Positions 1 through 8,810 are shown, counted from the first letter of the stretch. The stretch is 64,000 nucleotides of DNA from an uncultured Winogradskyella sp. (GCF_947498005.1 NZ_CANMIW010000007.1:124001-188000); one strand, 5' to 3'. Notes: generated from the letters alone by a model not told the origin. Program-made: numbers and translations.

Positions 1-662
1 ACAACGTCGTTAATCCAGATGATATTGTAGCAGATTATGGCGCAGACAGCCTAAGACTTTATGAAATGTTCCTTGGTCCATTAGAACAATACAAACCTTG
101 GAATACGGCTGGTATTACAGGAGTTCACGGTTTCCTTAAGAAACTATGGAAATTATATGTTAGCGAAGATGGTTTAAAAGTTAACGATGCAGAACCAACA
201 AAAGACAACTTAAAGACCTTACATAAAACCATAAAGAAAGTACAAGAAGATATTGAGAATTTCTCTTTTAACACCTCTGTTTCTACCTTTATGATTGCTG
301 TAAACGAATTAACGGCTCAAAAGTGTACAAGTAAAGATATATTAGAACCAGTATTGGTTTTAATTTCGCCTTATGCACCGCATATTGCTGAAGAATTATG
401 GTCGCAATTAGGACATGAAGGCTCTATATCCACTGTAGATTTTCCGGAATTTGAAGCCAGTCATTTAGTAGAAAGCAGTAAAAAATATCCTATTTCATTT
501 AATGGTAAAATGCGTTTTACTTTAGAGTTACCAATGGATATGAGCAAAGACGATATCGAAAAAACCGTTATGGCACACGAGAAAACCATAGCGCAATTAG
601 ATGGCAGAACACCTAAAAAGGTCATCGTAGTGCCTGGTAAAATTGTAAATATTGTTGGGTAA
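1..662 (+). CDS. leuS: Leucine--tRNA ligase, C-terminal part
   Basis: C-terminal end of leucyl-tRNA synthetase, the cytoplasmic class I enzyme that charges tRNA-Leu. The gene starts outside the window; the frame is open from base 3. The first residues ([20 protein letters not shown]) are the segment that follows the KMSKS loop, and [12 protein letters not shown] and [17 protein letters not shown] are typical of the LeuS anticodon-binding domain. The end ([19 protein letters not shown]) is the usual small C-terminal domain that contacts the tRNA, so the 3' end is intact. The next gene overlaps the stop by 11 bases. Identification is secure; nothing can be said about the editing or catalytic domains. 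Confidence 0.96.
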   Translation, partial: NVVNPDDIVADYGADSLRLYEMFLGPLEQYKPWNTAGITGVHGFLKKLWKLYVSEDGLKVNDAEPTKDNLKTLHKTIKKVQEDIENFSFNTSVSTFMIAVNELTAQKCTSKDILEPVLVLISPYAPHIAEELWSQLGHEGSISTVDFPEFEASHLVESSKKYPISFNGKMRFTLELPMDMSKDDIEKTVMAHEKTIAQLDGRTPKKVIVVPGKIVNIVG

Positions 663-1626
663 ACTGATAAAACATATCATCATAACTTTGTTACCAATTA
701 TAGGTTGGTCTCAAAGTTATGTTGGTACTATTGGTAATTATCCTATTCATTTAGAAGTCAACGTTTATCCACATGAAAAAGACTCAACCTCTGGCGAATT
801 AGAAGGTTATTATTTTTACGATTCTAAATTAATAAGTATTCCTATTTGTGGTCGTTTTAATAAAGAAAGTGTCGCTTTAATTGATGGATATTACTTCTCA
901 CATGAAAAGGTTTTTGATGCCGACGAAGTTTTTGACTTAACAAAAAAAGGCAATCAACTTATAGGCAATTTCACTTTAAAAGATGATACTTATAAAGTCA
1001 TTTTAACCGAAACAGAACAAGAACCATTAGAAGATTTTAGAAATCCTAAACTAACTTTTGTAAAAGATAGTGTTGTTAATTTCAAGGACAAACAGTTGGT
1101 TTGGTTTACAGAGAAATATTCAAAATTACCATTATTTAGATTAGGCAACGGTTTTACAAAAGCACAAAGAGCTAAGTTCAATCCTATTTTAGATGCTATT
1201 CACCTTGAAGATGCTAAAGATAATTTAGACTGTAATTCTTGGTTTGAGATTTCATACGAAATCAACCTCGTCAATGATAAATTTATAAGTTATTTAAAAC
1301 AATACAGTGTCTATTGTGGTGGAGCACATCCTTCGCATGGCAACGTAGGTTATAATTTTAACCTTAAAACATTAGAGGTCCTTGAGGACGTAGAATCTTT
1401 ATATCCAAAGGTTGATTTCTTTCAGAAATTAAAAGACAAATATCAAGATTCTGAAAATGATGTTGCAGATGAAGAGTGTGAAACTTTTGTAGACGACAGT
1501 TATTGGCAATACAAGACATGGAATTTAACCTCAGAAGGTGTTATTCTTATACCGAATTATCCGCATGCAATGACGCCTTGCGAAGATCACTATTTTCTGA
1601 GTTACGCTGAACTTATAAAAGCGTAA
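652..1626 (+). CDS. Hypothetical exported protein, DUF3298/RsiV-like C-terminus
   Basis: Predicted exported protein of 324 residues. The N-terminus ([18 protein letters not shown]) reads as a signal peptide. The best in-frame start is a TTG inside the last codons of leuS; no ATG precedes the signal peptide, so the exact start is uncertain. The segment [17 protein letters not shown] followed by a VLEDVESLY-like region resembles DUF3298/RsiV-type domains found in bacterial envelope proteins. The function is unknown. The 11-base overlap with leuS suggests translational coupling, and the gene is followed after 4 bases by another hypothetical gene, so the three probably share a transcript. The domain match is by eye only. 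Confidence 0.75.
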   Translation: MLGKLIKHIIITLLPIIGWSQSYVGTIGNYPIHLEVNVYPHEKDSTSGELEGYYFYDSKLISIPICGRFNKESVALIDGYYFSHEKVFDADEVFDLTKKGNQLIGNFTLKDDTYKVILTETEQEPLEDFRNPKLTFVKDSVVNFKDKQLVWFTEKYSKLPLFRLGNGFTKAQRAKFNPILDAIHLEDAKDNLDCNSWFEISYEINLVNDKFISYLKQYSVYCGGAHPSHGNVGYNFNLKTLEVLEDVESLYPKVDFFQKLKDKYQDSENDVADEECETFVDDSYWQYKTWNLTSEGVILIPNYPHAMTPCEDHYFLSYAELIKA

Positions 1627-1630
1627 TGTT

Positions 1631-2065
1631 ATGTATTTAGACAAACCCTCGGAAGAAGAATCACCAATTAAAAAAAAACGAAAAAGTTTCAAAGATTATT
1701 TTGAATATGGCAACAGTCAAATTAATCAAGTAGGTCTCATTTTATTTATATCTTTTATAATAAGCAGTTCGCTCATATATGTATTTGACGAACGCTTTTC
1801 TGAAAAAAGTTGGAAACAAAGTCCTATGAAACGCTACCAAATGGTAGATGATATTATCGATCGAGATCTTTTTATAAATGATTCTAAACAAGTCGTGATT
1901 TCTAAATTAGGGCAACCCAGAATATTAAATTCTTCTACAAACAAGCAATATAATTATTATATCGGTACAGGTCTTAAAGTTTCTAACGACCAAACCGCAA
2001 TGCTTAGTTTAATCTTTCAAAATAACAAGGTTATCAAGGTCTTATTATTACCAAGCACTAACTAA
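1631..2065 (+). CDS. Hypothetical single-pass membrane protein
   Basis: Protein of 144 residues that I do not recognise as a named family. A charged N-terminus with a KKKRK cluster is followed by one hydrophobic segment at about residues 33-52 and then a soluble domain. The part from about residue 75 (INDSKQVVISKLGQP ... YYIG ... LIFQNNKVIKVLLL) has the rhythm of a BamE/SmpA-like small domain, in which a helix with SKxxVxxxLGxP precedes a beta sheet. That similarity is an inference. It lies 4 bases after the preceding exported protein and may be co-transcribed with it. About 210 bases without a gene follow. Confidence 0.7.
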   Translation: MYLDKPSEEESPIKKKRKSFKDYFEYGNSQINQVGLILFISFIISSSLIYVFDERFSEKSWKQSPMKRYQMVDDIIDRDLFINDSKQVVISKLGQPRILNSSTNKQYNYYIGTGLKVSNDQTAMLSLIFQNNKVIKVLLLPSTN

Positions 2066-2279
2066 CTCAATATGAGCACTTTTACGGTAATCGAAACTTT
2101 TTAACTTTGGTCGAATATCACTTTACACTAAAAATCTACACGGTTTTTAGAAGTCTCTAAAATATTAACACAATAATACTAATTTCGTAAAAATGGAATC
2201 AAATTCATACTCAAATTTGGAAATACGCCTTATTTAATAGTAATTTTCAAAAGCTATTAATCTATTAAAATCTACAAAA
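2066..2279. other. Intergenic region before ald
   Basis: This 214-base AT-rich gap holds no convincing gene. TAACTTTG at 2102-2109 matches the Bacteroidota -7 element TAnnTTTG, but I see no TTG box at the expected distance upstream, so a promoter for ald here is only a weak proposal. I find no riboswitch-like structure. Confidence 0.4.
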
Positions 2280-3380
2280 ATGAAAATTGGAGTCCCAAAA
2301 GAAATTAAAAACAATGAAAACAGAGTTGGTATGACACCAGCTGGTGTTTTTGAATTAACAAAAAACAAACATGTTGTTTATGTTCAAAAAAGTGCTGGTT
2401 TTGGCAGTGGCTTTTCAGACTTAGACTATATTGATGCAGGTGCTATTGTCTTAGACACTATTGAAGACGTTTACGCATCTAGTGATATGATTGTAAAAGT
2501 AAAAGAACCTATTGCTGAAGAGTATCCTTTAATACAATCACACCATGTCGTGTTTACATATTTTCATTTTGCCTCTAGCGAACCGTTAACAAAGGCTATG
2601 TTAAAAAGCAAAGCCGTTTGTATTGCCTATGAAACTGTAGAAGATGAAGATGGTTCTTTACCATTATTAACACCAATGTCTGAAGTTGCCGGAAGAATGG
2701 CCATACAACAAGGTGCAAAATATTTAGAAAAACCAATTAAAGGTCGTGGTGTATTATTAGGAGGTGTTCCTGGTGTACCTCCAGGACGTGTATTAGTTTT
2801 AGGAGCTGGTGTTGTTGGCATCCAAGCTGCAAAAATGGCGGCAGGATTAGGAGCACATGTAACCGTTATGGATATTAACATGAAACAATTACGTTATGTA
2901 AATGACGTAATGCCTAGTCATGTAGTTACGGAATTTTCTAGTGAATACAATATAAGAAAACGTATTAAAGACCACGATTTAATTGTTGGTGGTGTTTTAC
3001 TTAAAGGTGCAAAAGCGCCTAAATTGATATCGAGAGATATGCTTAAAGATATGCGACCAGGAACTGTTTTGGTAGATGTTGCCGTTGACCAAGGTGGTTG
3101 TATGGAAACTACGAAAGCGACGACACATGAAGATCCAACTTATATCATTGATGATGTTGTACATTATTGTGTGGCAAACATGCCAGGTGCTGTACCTTAC
3201 ACATCAACATTAGCCTTAACTAATGTAACTTTACCTTATGTGCTTCGTTTAGCCAACCAAGGTTGGAAGCAGGCTTGTGAAAAAGATGCCATGTTAGCAA
3301 AAGGATTAAATATCGTTGATGGCAAAATAGTATATGAAGAGATCGCAGAAGCTTTTAACTGGTCAGTAGACGCTATGTAA
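2280..3380 (+). CDS. ald: Alanine dehydrogenase
   Basis: NAD-dependent alanine dehydrogenase, which interconverts L-alanine with pyruvate and ammonia in the cytoplasm. The N-terminus MKIGVPKEIKNNENRVGMTP is the family signature with the substrate-binding Arg and Lys. The Rossmann fold is visible around residues 170-200 (VLGAGVVGIQAAKMAAGLGA), and DVAVDQGGCMETTKATTHEDP and VANMPGAVPYTSTLALTN are typical of the family. At 366 residues it is normal length and appears intact. It stands alone between the leuS group and the YugP-like peptidase, with its own leader. It probably acts in amino-acid catabolism or nitrogen assimilation. Confidence 0.96.
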   Translation: MKIGVPKEIKNNENRVGMTPAGVFELTKNKHVVYVQKSAGFGSGFSDLDYIDAGAIVLDTIEDVYASSDMIVKVKEPIAEEYPLIQSHHVVFTYFHFASSEPLTKAMLKSKAVCIAYETVEDEDGSLPLLTPMSEVAGRMAIQQGAKYLEKPIKGRGVLLGGVPGVPPGRVLVLGAGVVGIQAAKMAAGLGAHVTVMDINMKQLRYVNDVMPSHVVTEFSSEYNIRKRIKDHDLIVGGVLLKGAKAPKLISRDMLKDMRPGTVLVDVAVDQGGCMETTKATTHEDPTYIIDDVVHYCVANMPGAVPYTSTLALTNVTLPYVLRLANQGWKQACEKDAMLAKGLNIVDGKIVYEEIAEAFNWSVDAM

Positions 3381-3483
3381 TAAATTTATCCTGTCATAAT
3401 TTTAACTGACAATATTACCTAACTCAAATTTGGCTTACTATTTGTTATCTTTACAATTGTAAATTCAAAATTCGATTAAAATT

Positions 3484-4173
3484 ATGATGGGTTATTATAT
3501 CATTGCAGGAGTTATCTTCTTAGTAAGTACTTTTGTAAGTAGAAAATTAAAAAGTAAGTTTGAGTATTACTCTAAAGTAAGTCTTAGAAATGGACTTAGT
3601 GGTAGAGAAATAGCAGAAAAAATGCTTGCTGATAATGGCATTTATGATGTAGAGGTAATTTCTACTCCTGGTCAACTTACAGATCATTACAATCCTGCAA
3701 ATAAAACCGTTAACTTAAGTGAAGTTGTATATAATCAACGTAATGCTTCTGCTGCAGCCGTTGCTGCTCATGAGGTTGGTCACGCTGTACAACACGCAAC
3801 AGCTTATAACTGGTTAAAAATGAGATCTGCTATTGTACCTGCAGTTGGTATTAGTAGTAAACTCTCTAACATTGTGATTATGGCTGGTTTATTTTTATCT
3901 GCCTCTGGTACTGTATTTGGAAGTACAGTGTTCTTAATTGGTATTGTATTGTTTGGTGTTACTACGTTGTTTACATTTATTACTTTACCCGTAGAATACG
4001 ATGCTAGTAACAGAGCTTTAGCTTGGCTAAAGAACAAAAACATGGTTACACCAGAAGAATATAAAGGTTCTGAAGATGCACTTAGATGGGCCGCAAGAAC
4101 ATATTTAGTAGCCGCATTAGGCTCTTTGGCAACACTACTCTACTTTGTAAGTATATTTTTAAACAGAAGATAA
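3484..4173 (+). CDS. YugP-like zinc metallopeptidase (membrane-anchored)
   Basis: Predicted membrane zinc peptidase of the YugP/Zn_peptidase_2 type, 229 residues. A hydrophobic N-terminal segment (residues 3-17) anchors it. The zinc-binding motif HEVGH is at residues 96-100 (AAHEVGHAVQHA), followed by two or three hydrophobic segments between about 115 and 165 and a last one near 205-225. VEYDASNRALAWL is the conserved post-active-site segment expected to supply further active-site residues. The physiological substrate of this family is not established. A strong hairpin terminator follows the gene at 4213-4241, so it is probably monocistronic. Confidence 0.88.
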   Translation: MMGYYIIAGVIFLVSTFVSRKLKSKFEYYSKVSLRNGLSGREIAEKMLADNGIYDVEVISTPGQLTDHYNPANKTVNLSEVVYNQRNASAAAVAAHEVGHAVQHATAYNWLKMRSAIVPAVGISSKLSNIVIMAGLFLSASGTVFGSTVFLIGIVLFGVTTLFTFITLPVEYDASNRALAWLKNKNMVTPEEYKGSEDALRWAARTYLVAALGSLATLLYFVSIFLNRR

Positions 4174-4212
4174 TGGTTTAAAAAAAATCAATTTAAATAT
4201 TAATAATATCTT

Positions 4213-4241
4213 TAAAAGCTTTGATTTTTTCAAAGCTTTTA
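4213..4241 (+). terminator. Intrinsic terminator after YugP-like gene
   Basis: Perfect stem of 11-12 base pairs (AAAAGCTTTGA / TCAAAGCTTTT) with a five-T loop, followed by a T-rich tract. It separates the zinc peptidase from the Bax inhibitor-1 family gene. Confidence 0.8.
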
Positions 4242-4242
4242 T

Positions 4243-4274
4243 TTTGTTTTCAATACCGAAAACACCTACATTTA
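4243..4274 (+). promoter_or_regulatory. Probable promoter of the Bax inhibitor-1 family gene
   Basis: TTTG at 4243-4246 is followed after 20 bases by TACATTTA at 4267-4274, which matches the Bacteroidota -7 box TAnnTTTG in all but the last base. The spacing is normal and the start codon is 30 bases downstream. Confidence 0.5.
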
Positions 4275-4303
4275 TATCAATTCTTACCTAAACAAATAAA
4301 TTT

Positions 4304-5020
4304 ATGGAAAATCAAATCCCAAACCATCCAACTGGAAAAGTTCTGATTGGGCACCTTTCAGACGTAGAGCGTGCTGCATTTTATAAAAAAACTTATGCTC
4401 ATGTTGCGGGCGGTGTACTTGTTTTTGTATTATTTGAATACTTATTACTTCAAAGTGACACTATAGTAAACTTTATGTTTTCTATGACCGAAGGTTATAA
4501 ATGGCTATTAATGTTAGGTGGCTTTATGCTAGCAACAAACTATGCGGAAAGTATGGCTATGAAAACTACCGATAAAAATATACAGTACTTAGCCTATGGT
4601 ATTTATATATTTTTTGAAGCCTTAATTTTTATTCCTATGATTGCAATAGCCGCAGGATATATGGAATCTGGACCAGAAATCCTTCAGCAAGCCGCAATAG
4701 TTACTTTAGCACTATTCACAGGCTTATCTGCCGCAGTTTTACTAACCAAAACTGATTTTTCGTTCTTAAAAACAGGCTTAACCATTGGTTTCTTTATTGC
4801 TATTGGTTTAATTATAGCAGGATCACTTTTCGGATTTAATTTAGGTTTATGGTTCTCTGTTGGTATGTGTTTACTCGCAGGAGGTTCTATTTTATACCAA
4901 ACATCTAATTTAGTAAACACGTATGGTGTTGAGGATTATATACCTGCAGCATTAGGCTTATTTGCTTCTTTAATGTTGTTGTTTTGGTACATTCTTAGAA
5001 TATTTATGTCTAGAGATTAA
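4304..5020 (+). CDS. Bax inhibitor-1/YccA family membrane protein
   Basis: Integral membrane protein of 238 residues with about seven hydrophobic segments beginning near residue 30. After a short soluble N-terminus, the segment AAFYKKTYAHVAGGVLVFVL is the typical BI-1/YccA first helix. Members of this family act as pH-sensitive calcium leak channels or modulators of membrane proteases; which applies here cannot be told. Helix 6-7 contains YQTSNLVNTYGVEDYIPAAL, close to the conserved end of the family. It has its own promoter candidate and a terminator at 5042-5075, so it is likely a single-gene unit. Confidence 0.9.
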   Translation: MENQIPNHPTGKVLIGHLSDVERAAFYKKTYAHVAGGVLVFVLFEYLLLQSDTIVNFMFSMTEGYKWLLMLGGFMLATNYAESMAMKTTDKNIQYLAYGIYIFFEALIFIPMIAIAAGYMESGPEILQQAAIVTLALFTGLSAAVLLTKTDFSFLKTGLTIGFFIAIGLIIAGSLFGFNLGLWFSVGMCLLAGGSILYQTSNLVNTYGVEDYIPAALGLFASLMLLFWYILRIFMSRD

Positions 5021-5041
5021 AATAGAAATCCAAAAATATAT

Positions 5042-5075
5042 AAAAGCCCAACTAAAAATATTAGTTGGGCTTTTT
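5042..5075 (+). terminator. Intrinsic terminator after BI-1 family gene
   Basis: Perfect 14-base-pair stem (AAAAGCCCAACTAA / TTAGTTGGGCTTTT) around an AAATA loop, followed by T residues. Confidence 0.85.
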
Positions 5076-5155
5076 CTATAAATATTTTATTTTAACCCAA
5101 AACAAGCAAAAAACCGATATAAAAGTTAAAATAACACACAATCTTGTCAATTCTA

Positions 5156-5189
5156 TTGTTTTCTAAAGCTTACATCATTCATAAATTTG
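5156..5189 (+). promoter_or_regulatory. Promoter of the 35-residue gene
   Basis: TTG at 5156-5158 and TAAATTTG at 5182-5189 with 23 bases between them. The second box is a perfect TAnnTTTG match. The predicted transcript would start near 5196 and give a leader of about 40 bases with an AAAGGA stretch before the ATG at 5236. Confidence 0.6.
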
Positions 5190-5235
5190 CACCCGAATTT
5201 ATTTAACCCCAAACAAAGGAATAAACAATTAGATT

Positions 5236-5343
5236 ATGAAAACAAATAACAGAGTAGTTGTAGAAAGTAAAGTAGGAACTAAGACATTAAAATTTGGAAA
5301 TGCTAGTTCTATGGTATGGAATACTAAACGACGTTTTAAATAA
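5236..5343 (+). CDS. Very small basic protein, 35 residues
   Basis: Short open frame, not recognised as a named family. It encodes MKTNNRVVVESKVGTK at the start and ends SSMVWNTKRRFK, with a high Lys/Arg content and few acidic residues. It has no signal peptide or membrane segment. It is placed between a good promoter (5156-5189) and a strong terminator (5368-5397), which is the main argument that it is expressed. The composition would suit a nucleic-acid or ribosome-associated peptide, but that is inference. It could also be a leader peptide or part of a small RNA. It is convergent with the RNase G gene. Confidence 0.6.
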   Translation: MKTNNRVVVESKVGTKTLKFGNASSMVWNTKRRFK

Positions 5344-5367
5344 GTATAGAAATTACTTTAAAAACAA

Positions 5368-5397
5368 AAAGCCCAATTGAAAATTCAATTGGGCTTT
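5368..5397. terminator. Bidirectional terminator between small gene and rng
   Basis: Perfect 13-base-pair stem (AAAGCCCAATTGA / TCAATTGGGCTTT) with an AAAT loop, A-rich before and T-containing after. It lies between convergent genes and can serve both strands. Confidence 0.85.
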
Positions 5398-5408
5398 GTT
5401 AATAGATA

Positions 5409-6953
5409 TTATTTGATTTTGTTACCATCTTTATCATAAAAATGGTATTCAAGATAAGTGTAAGCATCTCTAGGTAAAACTTTTACCCATTTTTTGTGTT
5501 CAACAAACCACTTTGAACGTACTGATGGAAACCCTTTGGTTAAAAAGGCTGCTATAAAAGGGTGTGTATTGAGTGTTACCTTTTTATAGTCTTTTTTGAA
5601 AACACGCTCTAGGTCTTGATTTATTCGTTCTACCACTTTTATTGGTGCTTCGATTTCATCACCTCCTACAAGGTTTGGGTTTTCTTCTTTTGTTTTAATA
5701 TTGCGCTCTGGCCTAACGCGTTGTCTGGTTATTTGCACTAATCCAAACTTACTCGGCGGCAATATTTTGTGCTTTGCTTTGTCATCCTTCATCTCATCTC
5801 TAAGATAATTGAAAAGCTTTTTTCTGTTCTCTGCTTTACCCATATCAATAAAATCGATAACAATTATTCCTCCCATATCACGTAAGCGCAATTGGCGAGC
5901 AATTTCTTGGGCAGAAATCATATTGACTTCTAAAGCAGTATCTTCTTGGTTCTTCTCTTTGTTAGAGCGATTACCACTGTTTACATCTACAACATGAAGG
6001 GCTTCGGTGTGTTCAATAACCAAATAAGCGCCTTTTGCCATAGATACGGTTCGTCCGAATGATGTTTTTATTTGGCGTTCAATGCCAAATTTTTCGAAAA
6101 TAGGAACACCATTTTTATAGTATTTTACTATGGACTCTTTGTTTGGTGCAATTTGCTGCACATAATCTTTTACTTGTATGTACAATTCTTCATCATCTAC
6201 AACAATACCAGAGAATGAATCATTAAATATATCTCTCAAAATTGAGGATGCTTTGTTCATTTCTCCCAATACTTTAGTTGGGTGATGTGCTTTATACAAT
6301 TTTTTACACATTGCTGTCCATCGATCCAGCAAATTTTGTAAATCACTATCGAGCTCGGCAACTTTTTTGCCTTCTGCTACTGTACGTATAATAACTCCAA
6401 ATCCCTTAGGTGTAATACTTTTAACAAGTCTTTTTAAGCGATCTTTTTCTTCTTGCGATTCAATTTTTTGAGAGATTGAAATACGATTAGAAAAAGGTAC
6501 TAAGACAATGTATCTACCTGCAATAGACAATTCTGAGCTAATGCGAGGTCCTTTAGTTGAGATTGGTTCTTTTACTACTTGTACTAATATGGATTGATTA
6601 GATTTAATAGCATTAGCAATAGTGCCATTTTTATCTAAATCTTTCTCCATAGGAAAGTCTTTAAGGGTGTAATCCCTTAATTTCCCTGTGCTTACACGTT
6701 TAATGAATTTCATAAGCGAAGGTAATTGTGGTCCTAGATCATGATAGTGTAAAAAACCATCTTTCTCGTAGCCAACGTTAACAAACGCAGCGTTTAGACC
6801 AGACATAACTTTGCGTATTTTGGCAATAAAAATATCACCAACAGCAAAGTCATTATCCTCTTCGTCTTTATGTAATTCAATAAGTTTTCCATCTTTTAAT
6901 AAGGCAAAATCAACAATATCTGAACTCGATCTTACGATTAATTCTTTGTTCAT
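5409..6953 (-). CDS. rng: Ribonuclease E/G family protein (RNase G)
   Basis: Endoribonuclease of the RNase E/G family, used in rRNA maturation and mRNA decay; at 514 residues it is RNase G sized and lacks the long RNase E tail. An S1-type RNA-binding domain starts near residue 36 (DIFIAKIRKVMSGLNAAFVNVGY). The two metal-binding catalytic Asp are visible at D323 (HVVDVNSGN) and D367 (IIVIDFIDMGK). LVQITRQRVRPE and FLTKGFPSVRSKW are family segments near the end. The Zn-link Cys pair of RNase E (CPxCxGxG) is replaced by GLVQITRQRVRPERNIKTKEE without Cys. It is downstream of HU and the small basic gene on the same strand and ends at a shared terminator. Confidence 0.93.
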   Translation of the reverse strand: MNKELIVRSSSDIVDFALLKDGKLIELHKDEEDNDFAVGDIFIAKIRKVMSGLNAAFVNVGYEKDGFLHYHDLGPQLPSLMKFIKRVSTGKLRDYTLKDFPMEKDLDKNGTIANAIKSNQSILVQVVKEPISTKGPRISSELSIAGRYIVLVPFSNRISISQKIESQEEKDRLKRLVKSITPKGFGVIIRTVAEGKKVAELDSDLQNLLDRWTAMCKKLYKAHHPTKVLGEMNKASSILRDIFNDSFSGIVVDDEELYIQVKDYVQQIAPNKESIVKYYKNGVPIFEKFGIERQIKTSFGRTVSMAKGAYLVIEHTEALHVVDVNSGNRSNKEKNQEDTALEVNMISAQEIARQLRLRDMGGIIVIDFIDMGKAENRKKLFNYLRDEMKDDKAKHKILPPSKFGLVQITRQRVRPERNIKTKEENPNLVGGDEIEAPIKVVERINQDLERVFKKDYKKVTLNTHPFIAAFLTKGFPSVRSKWFVEHKKWVKVLPRDAYTYLEYHFYDKDGNKIK

Positions 6954-7095
6954 AATGTTAATTTATATCTAACTCTTCATTGAGGTAGATGGATTTTACT
7001 AAATTATTTGACACAGGATTAATATCCAACAAATTATACAACACTCTATTAAATGTTGTCAATTCTATATCAAAGAACGTTTCTTTAAAAATGAA

Positions 7096-7119
7096 AAAAG
7101 TAGTTCTAAAACTACTTTT
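7096..7119 (-). terminator. Terminator after the small basic gene
   Basis: Perfect 10-base-pair stem (AAAAGTAGTT / AACTACTTTT) with a four-base loop. On the minus strand it is followed by a T run, just after the 29-residue gene. It should reduce read-through from HU into rng. Confidence 0.7.
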
Positions 7120-7125
7120 AACAAT

Positions 7126-7215
7126 TTATTTCTTTTTATGACGATTAGCGCGTCTACGTTTTTTACGCTTATGCGTCGCTACCTTGTGTCTTTTTCTTTT
7201 TTTACCACTTGGCAT
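7126..7215 (-). CDS. Lys/Arg-rich 29-residue protein, probable small ribosome-associated protein
   Basis: Open frame of 29 codons beginning MPSGKKRKRHKV and ending RANRHKKK; more than half the residues are Lys, Arg or His. Such extremely basic peptides are typical of small ribosomal proteins that thread into rRNA. I recall near-identical short basic proteins in this position in other Flavobacteriia, but I cannot say reliably whether it is the bTHX type or another small ribosomal protein. It lies 42 bases after the HU stop on the same strand and is followed by a terminator, so it is likely co-transcribed with HU. Confidence 0.75.
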   Translation of the reverse strand: MPSGKKRKRHKVATHKRKKRRRANRHKKK

Positions 7216-7257
7216 AATAAATAATGCTTTTTAATTAATATTTAGTTTAAATTCTTT

Positions 7258-7548
7258 CTAGTTAACCTCAACATTAGATTTAACACCTTCTAAAAATACT
7301 TTTGCAGGCTTAAATGCTGGTATGTTGTGAGCTGGAATTTTTATTGTAGTATTCTTTGAAATATTACGACCTGTTTTTTCAGCTCTTGTTTTAATGATGA
7401 AACTTCCGAAACCTCTTAAATAAACGTTATCTCCACTTTCTAAAGATGTTTTTACTTCTTCCATAAAAGTTTCAACTGTCGCTTGAACGTCTCCTTTTTC
7501 AATACCTAACTTATCAGATATTTTTGCTACCAAATCGGCTTTTGTCAT
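7258..7548 (-). CDS. hup: HU-family DNA-binding protein
   Basis: Nucleoid protein of 96 residues that bends and compacts DNA as a dimer. The N-terminus MTKADLVAKISDKLGIEKGD is the dimerisation helix pair, and the DNA-binding arm signature GFGSFIIKTRAEKTGRNI is followed by IPAHNIPAFKPAKVF, the usual HU/IHF end. It is intact and slightly longer than E. coli HU because of a short C-terminal tail. A strong two-box promoter precedes it at 7590-7622. It heads a minus-strand group with the 29-residue basic gene. Confidence 0.95.
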   Translation of the reverse strand: MTKADLVAKISDKLGIEKGDVQATVETFMEEVKTSLESGDNVYLRGFGSFIIKTRAEKTGRNISKNTTIKIPAHNIPAFKPAKVFLEGVKSNVEVN

Positions 7549-7589
7549 TACTATTAGTTTTAGGGTTACTTTTTAATTCTAAGGGATTG

Positions 7590-7622
7590 CAAATATATGT
7601 AATTTAATTTCAATATTTCAAA
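7590..7622 (-). promoter_or_regulatory. Promoter of HU
   Basis: On the minus strand, TTTG (7622-7619) is followed after 21 bases by TATATTTG (7597-7590), a perfect Bacteroidota TAnnTTTG box with good spacing. On the opposite strand TAATTTTG at 7656-7663 is a -7 candidate for mutY without a clear -33 partner. Confidence 0.7.
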
Positions 7623-7684
7623 CGTAATTAATTAAAATTTAAGATGATAAACATTTAATTTTGCTTTAACACTTAAAATGAAAA

Positions 7685-8725
7685 ATGGATTTCAAATACA
7701 AATTAATTAACTGGTACTCAGATAACAAGAGAAAACTGCCTTGGCGAGAGACTAAGAATCCATATTATATTTGGCTTTCAGAAATTATTTTACAGCAAAC
7801 TCAAGTAAAACAAGGTCTTCCATATTATGAAAATTTCGTCGCAAAATACCCAACAATATTTGACCTTGCATCTGCCTCTGAAACTGAGGTACTAAAATTA
7901 TGGCAAGGTTTGGGATATTACTCTAGAGCAAGGAACCTTCATGCCACTGCAAAACATATTGTAAATACCTTTAATGGTGTTTTTCCTAACAACTATAAAG
8001 ATTTATTAAAATTAAAAGGTATTGGCGATTATACAGCTAGTGCTATTTCATCAATTGCATTTAAAGAAGTTGCCGCTGTTGTTGATGGTAATGTATACAG
8101 AGTTTTATCGCGCTACTTTGGTATTGACACACCAATAAACTCAACTTTAGGAATTAAAGAATTTAAAACTTTAGCTTCTACTTTAATAGATAAGGAGGAA
8201 CCTGACACCTATAACCAAGCCATTATGGAGTTTGGCGCGTTGCAATGCAAACCTAAAAATCCAGATTGCAATTCTTGCCCTATTAATGAAAGCTGTATTG
8301 CTCTTCAGAAAAAAAAGGTTGATACACTTCCTATAAAGTTAAAGAAAACCAAAGTGTCCGTTAAGCATTTTAACTTTTTAGTGTATATAGACAATAACGG
8401 TAAAACGCTTTTTGAAAAACGAACCCATAAGGGCATTTGGCAAAACCTCTACCAGTTTCCGTTGATTGAATCTAAAAAAAGTCTTTCTTCAAGTGATTTT
8501 GATGTTTTAGATCTAACAGACACTATTTTAAATCATATTGATTTTGATTACTCATTATATAATGATGAAGATATTGTACACAAATTATCGCATCAACATC
8601 TTTATACTAAGTTTTGGATTATAAATGTTAAGGAACTACCAAACGATGCTGTCTCAATTAAATCATTAAAAAAATTACCTACACCAGTACTTATTAGTGA
8701 GTTTATAGAAAAATTCAATTTTTAG
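7685..8725 (+). CDS. mutY: A/G-specific adenine glycosylase
   Basis: Base-excision repair glycosylase that removes A mispaired with 8-oxoG. The catalytic Glu is E33 in WLSEIILQQTQV. The helix-hairpin-helix is LKLKGIGDYTASAISSIAF with the conserved Asp in VVDGNVYRVLSR. The 4Fe-4S cluster loop CKPKNPDCNSCPINESC shows the C-x6-C-x2-C-x5-C spacing. A NUDIX-like 8-oxoG recognition domain occupies about residues 230-340. The start MDFKYKLINWYSDNKRKLPW is typical. It is the first gene of the mutY-ssb-gldE-gldD group, an order I recall from other gliding Flavobacteriia. Confidence 0.96.
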   Translation: MDFKYKLINWYSDNKRKLPWRETKNPYYIWLSEIILQQTQVKQGLPYYENFVAKYPTIFDLASASETEVLKLWQGLGYYSRARNLHATAKHIVNTFNGVFPNNYKDLLKLKGIGDYTASAISSIAFKEVAAVVDGNVYRVLSRYFGIDTPINSTLGIKEFKTLASTLIDKEEPDTYNQAIMEFGALQCKPKNPDCNSCPINESCIALQKKKVDTLPIKLKKTKVSVKHFNFLVYIDNNGKTLFEKRTHKGIWQNLYQFPLIESKKSLSSSDFDVLDLTDTILNHIDFDYSLYNDEDIVHKLSHQHLYTKFWIINVKELPNDAVSIKSLKKLPTPVLISEFIEKFNF

Positions 8726-8810
8726 AACCCTAAAGAAATCACATTTTTTTACTACTTTTAAAGTAGTGATTGCTCAATTGAGTAACTTTGCTACTTAAAA
8801 CTACAATATT

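Noticed and set aside
8751-8767. ACTACTTTTAAAGTAGT as an intrinsic terminator of mutY
   Set aside because: The palindrome has almost no loop and no T tract after it, so it is not a convincing terminator; it may be an operator or chance.
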